Positions 62,764 to 64,000 of a DNA stretch of 64,000 nt are shown here, in pieces. Under the pieces are notes generated by a model, which was given only the letters and a program-made list of their open reading frames with translations, did no database searches and was not told where the DNA came from. The DNA comes from an uncultured Cytophagales bacterium (GTDB lineage Bacteria; Bacteroidota; Bacteroidia; Cytophagales; Cyclobacteriaceae): positions 186,001-250,000 of the forward strand of contig CAJXNP010000002.1 in NCBI GenBank assembly GCA_913057175.1, in the 5' to 3' direction. Position 1 is the stretch's first letter; each line of letters opens with the position of its first letter. The translations under genes and the position numbers were made by a program.

Positions 62764-64000
62764 ATGAAGAAACATAAAGTGCTCATGTTAGGCTGGGAGT
62801 ATCCACCATTTATAAACGGTGGCCTTGGTATTGCATGTGCGGGATTATGTGAGGCTCTTTCCCAATTTTCCGAAATAACACTGATCGTACCAAAAATCCT
62901 CCAGAGACAGCCAAATAAAAACATTCAAATTATTGGCCTGAACAGACTGAACGAAGAATACATCGAAGAAACAATAGTCGAACATGAATCACACGATTCC
63001 CATGAGGTTTATAAAATTGATGTTCAATTAAACCCATATCATGTCGAACAAAATGAAGTGGTAGAAAAAATACCCTCGCACAAAATAACTGCTAAAATTG
63101 AGACGAGACAGAAATTTGGGTTGGAAGAAAAAATAGACTTTGAAAACCTCTATGGAAATGATGTAATTCAAAAGGTTATTTATTACAGTGAATTAATAAA
63201 AAAAATTAGCTCTCACTTTGATTTTGAACTCATTCATGCGCACGATTGGATGACCTTCCTTGCTGGTGTGGAGTTAAAAAAAATGACTGAAAAACCCCTG
63301 ATTCTTCACGTTCATTCCTTGGATTATGATCGTGCAGGGAGTGATAGCCGAGGCTGGATATATGATATGGAAAGATCAGCCCTGCACCAGGCCGATCTCA
63401 TAATGCCCGTCAGCAATTATACAGGTAGTATATTGACCAGCCACTATGGAATAAGTAAAAATAAGATTAAGACTATTCACAATGGAATTGGCAACAGCAT
63501 TCAAAGTTTCAGGAAAGAAAAAACATTTCCGGAAAAAATGGTGCTCTTTATTGGAAGATTGACTGGCCAAAAAGGACCGGAATACTTTCTTGATATTGCC
63601 ACCAAAATTTATAGAAAATTTAAAAATGTCCGGTTTGTCATTGCGGGAACAGGCGAGAAATTAACTCATTTACTGGAAGATGGTGCGTATCGCCAAATAG
63701 GAAACAGGGTTCACTTTACTGGTTTCATAGATCGTGAAAAAATAAACGAATTACTTTCCATGGCAGATGTTTACTGTATGCCATCGGTTTCAGAACCGTT
63801 TGGACTAACCGCCCTGGAGGCTGCGCAATTTGGAGTTCCAACAGTGATCTCTGAGAGATCTGGGGTAGCTGAAGTCCTCTCCGGCTCGCTGAAGGCAGAT
63901 TTCTGGGACATAGACTTGATGGTGGAGCATATTTTAAAGCTATTATCTGACAATAAGACCCGTGAAAAAGTAATTCACCAAAATAATAAAGCACTGGAAA
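62764..64000 (+). CDS. Glycogen synthase-like glycosyltransferase (partial, cut at the right edge)
   Basis: The first 412 residues are present. The N-terminus reads KHKVLMLGWEYPPFINGGLG, the ADP-glucose-type loop of GT5/GT4 starch and glycogen synthases. Later texts: LIHAHDWMTFLAGV, LHVHSLDYDRAG, VLFIGRLTGQKGPEYFLDIA, VRFVIAGTGEK, HFTGFIDREKINELL and the donor site SEPFGLTALEAAQFGVPTV. It is shorter and less typical than GlgA of E. coli and resembles the GlgM/GT4 glycogen-type enzymes seen in Bacteroidota. It adds glucose to alpha-glucan chains, probably with the phosphorylase homologue upstream. The C-terminus lies outside the window. Confidence 0.9.
   Translation, partial: MKKHKVLMLGWEYPPFINGGLGIACAGLCEALSQFSEITLIVPKILQRQPNKNIQIIGLNRLNEEYIEETIVEHESHDSHEVYKIDVQLNPYHVEQNEVVEKIPSHKITAKIETRQKFGLEEKIDFENLYGNDVIQKVIYYSELIKKISSHFDFELIHAHDWMTFLAGVELKKMTEKPLILHVHSLDYDRAGSDSRGWIYDMERSALHQADLIMPVSNYTGSILTSHYGISKNKIKTIHNGIGNSIQSFRKEKTFPEKMVLFIGRLTGQKGPEYFLDIATKIYRKFKNVRFVIAGTGEKLTHLLEDGAYRQIGNRVHFTGFIDREKINELLSMADVYCMPSVSEPFGLTALEAAQFGVPTVISERSGVAEVLSGSLKADFWDIDLMVEHILKLLSDNKTREKVIHQNNKALE

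Noticed and set aside
1-64000. CRISPR arrays, insertion sequences, prophage or defence-system genes
   Set aside because: No regularly spaced repeats, transposase or integrase motifs, or phage-type genes were found in reading the window.

Overview
The window reads as a chromosomal segment of a gliding, AT-rich Bacteroidota, most likely of the Cytophagales type. The signs are two SusC/SusD pairs, a GldB gliding-motility lipoprotein, a LytTR response regulator, a fasciclin-repeat lipoprotein, many outer-membrane or secreted lipoproteins, no clear Shine-Dalgarno motifs, and a few promoter-like sequences close to the Bacteroidota pattern (TTG, about 19-22 nt, TAnnTTTG). I saw no rRNA or tRNA gene, CRISPR array, insertion sequence or phage gene. 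Almost everything is intact coding sequence. The genes at both edges are cut by the window.

Left region (1-14358, all minus strand): an outer-membrane uptake locus. In transcription order it holds susC2-susD2, a hairpin terminator, a lipoprotein that joins a cytochrome c CxxCH motif to Ca-binding VCBS-type repeats, a very large VCBS/ASPIC-UnbV lipoprotein, then susC1-susD1 (susD1 cut at the left edge). Both susC genes carry the same upstream DNA module, which suggests shared control. Next (15031-20754, minus) come a large FAD/Fe-S 2-hydroxyacid dehydrogenase, a small lipoprotein, a MazG-like pyrophosphohydrolase and a PLP aminotransferase.

The 469-base gap upstream of the aminotransferase (20755-21223) is the most unusual non-coding stretch. 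It holds two very short open frames, each followed by a strong hairpin terminator, with a pair of identical 15-bp palindromes between the two units. The unit next to the aminotransferase has the 1:2, 2:3 and 3:4 pairing logic of a ribosome-mediated attenuator with an Ile/Ala/Val-rich leader peptide.

The middle (21224-50104) is housekeeping and envelope biology in short, tightly packed operons that often face each other. It includes dtd, an exonuclease/GIY-YIG fusion, a PHP phosphatase, a metallophosphoesterase, an HtrA-like protease, LytTR, a fasciclin lipoprotein, feoAB, a LOG-family protein, an XRE-S24 regulator divergent from a ybjN-like/pspA pair, comB-gcvT, a Na:alanine symporter, a LysM protein, nfeD-kdsB-thioredoxin lipoprotein-like protein, a sensor kinase, an M16 protease and a beta-barrel protein.

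The right region (50205-64000) has gldB, an asparagine synthetase with a glycosyltransferase, an ECF sigma factor with a small overlapping partner, uvrA, an FKBP isomerase, a secreted protein of unknown function, an orphan receiver-like protein, and a glycogen-type pair: a short alpha-glucan phosphorylase homologue followed by a glycogen-synthase-like glycosyltransferase cut by the right edge. The phosphorylase homologue has threonine where the family carries its PLP-binding lysine.
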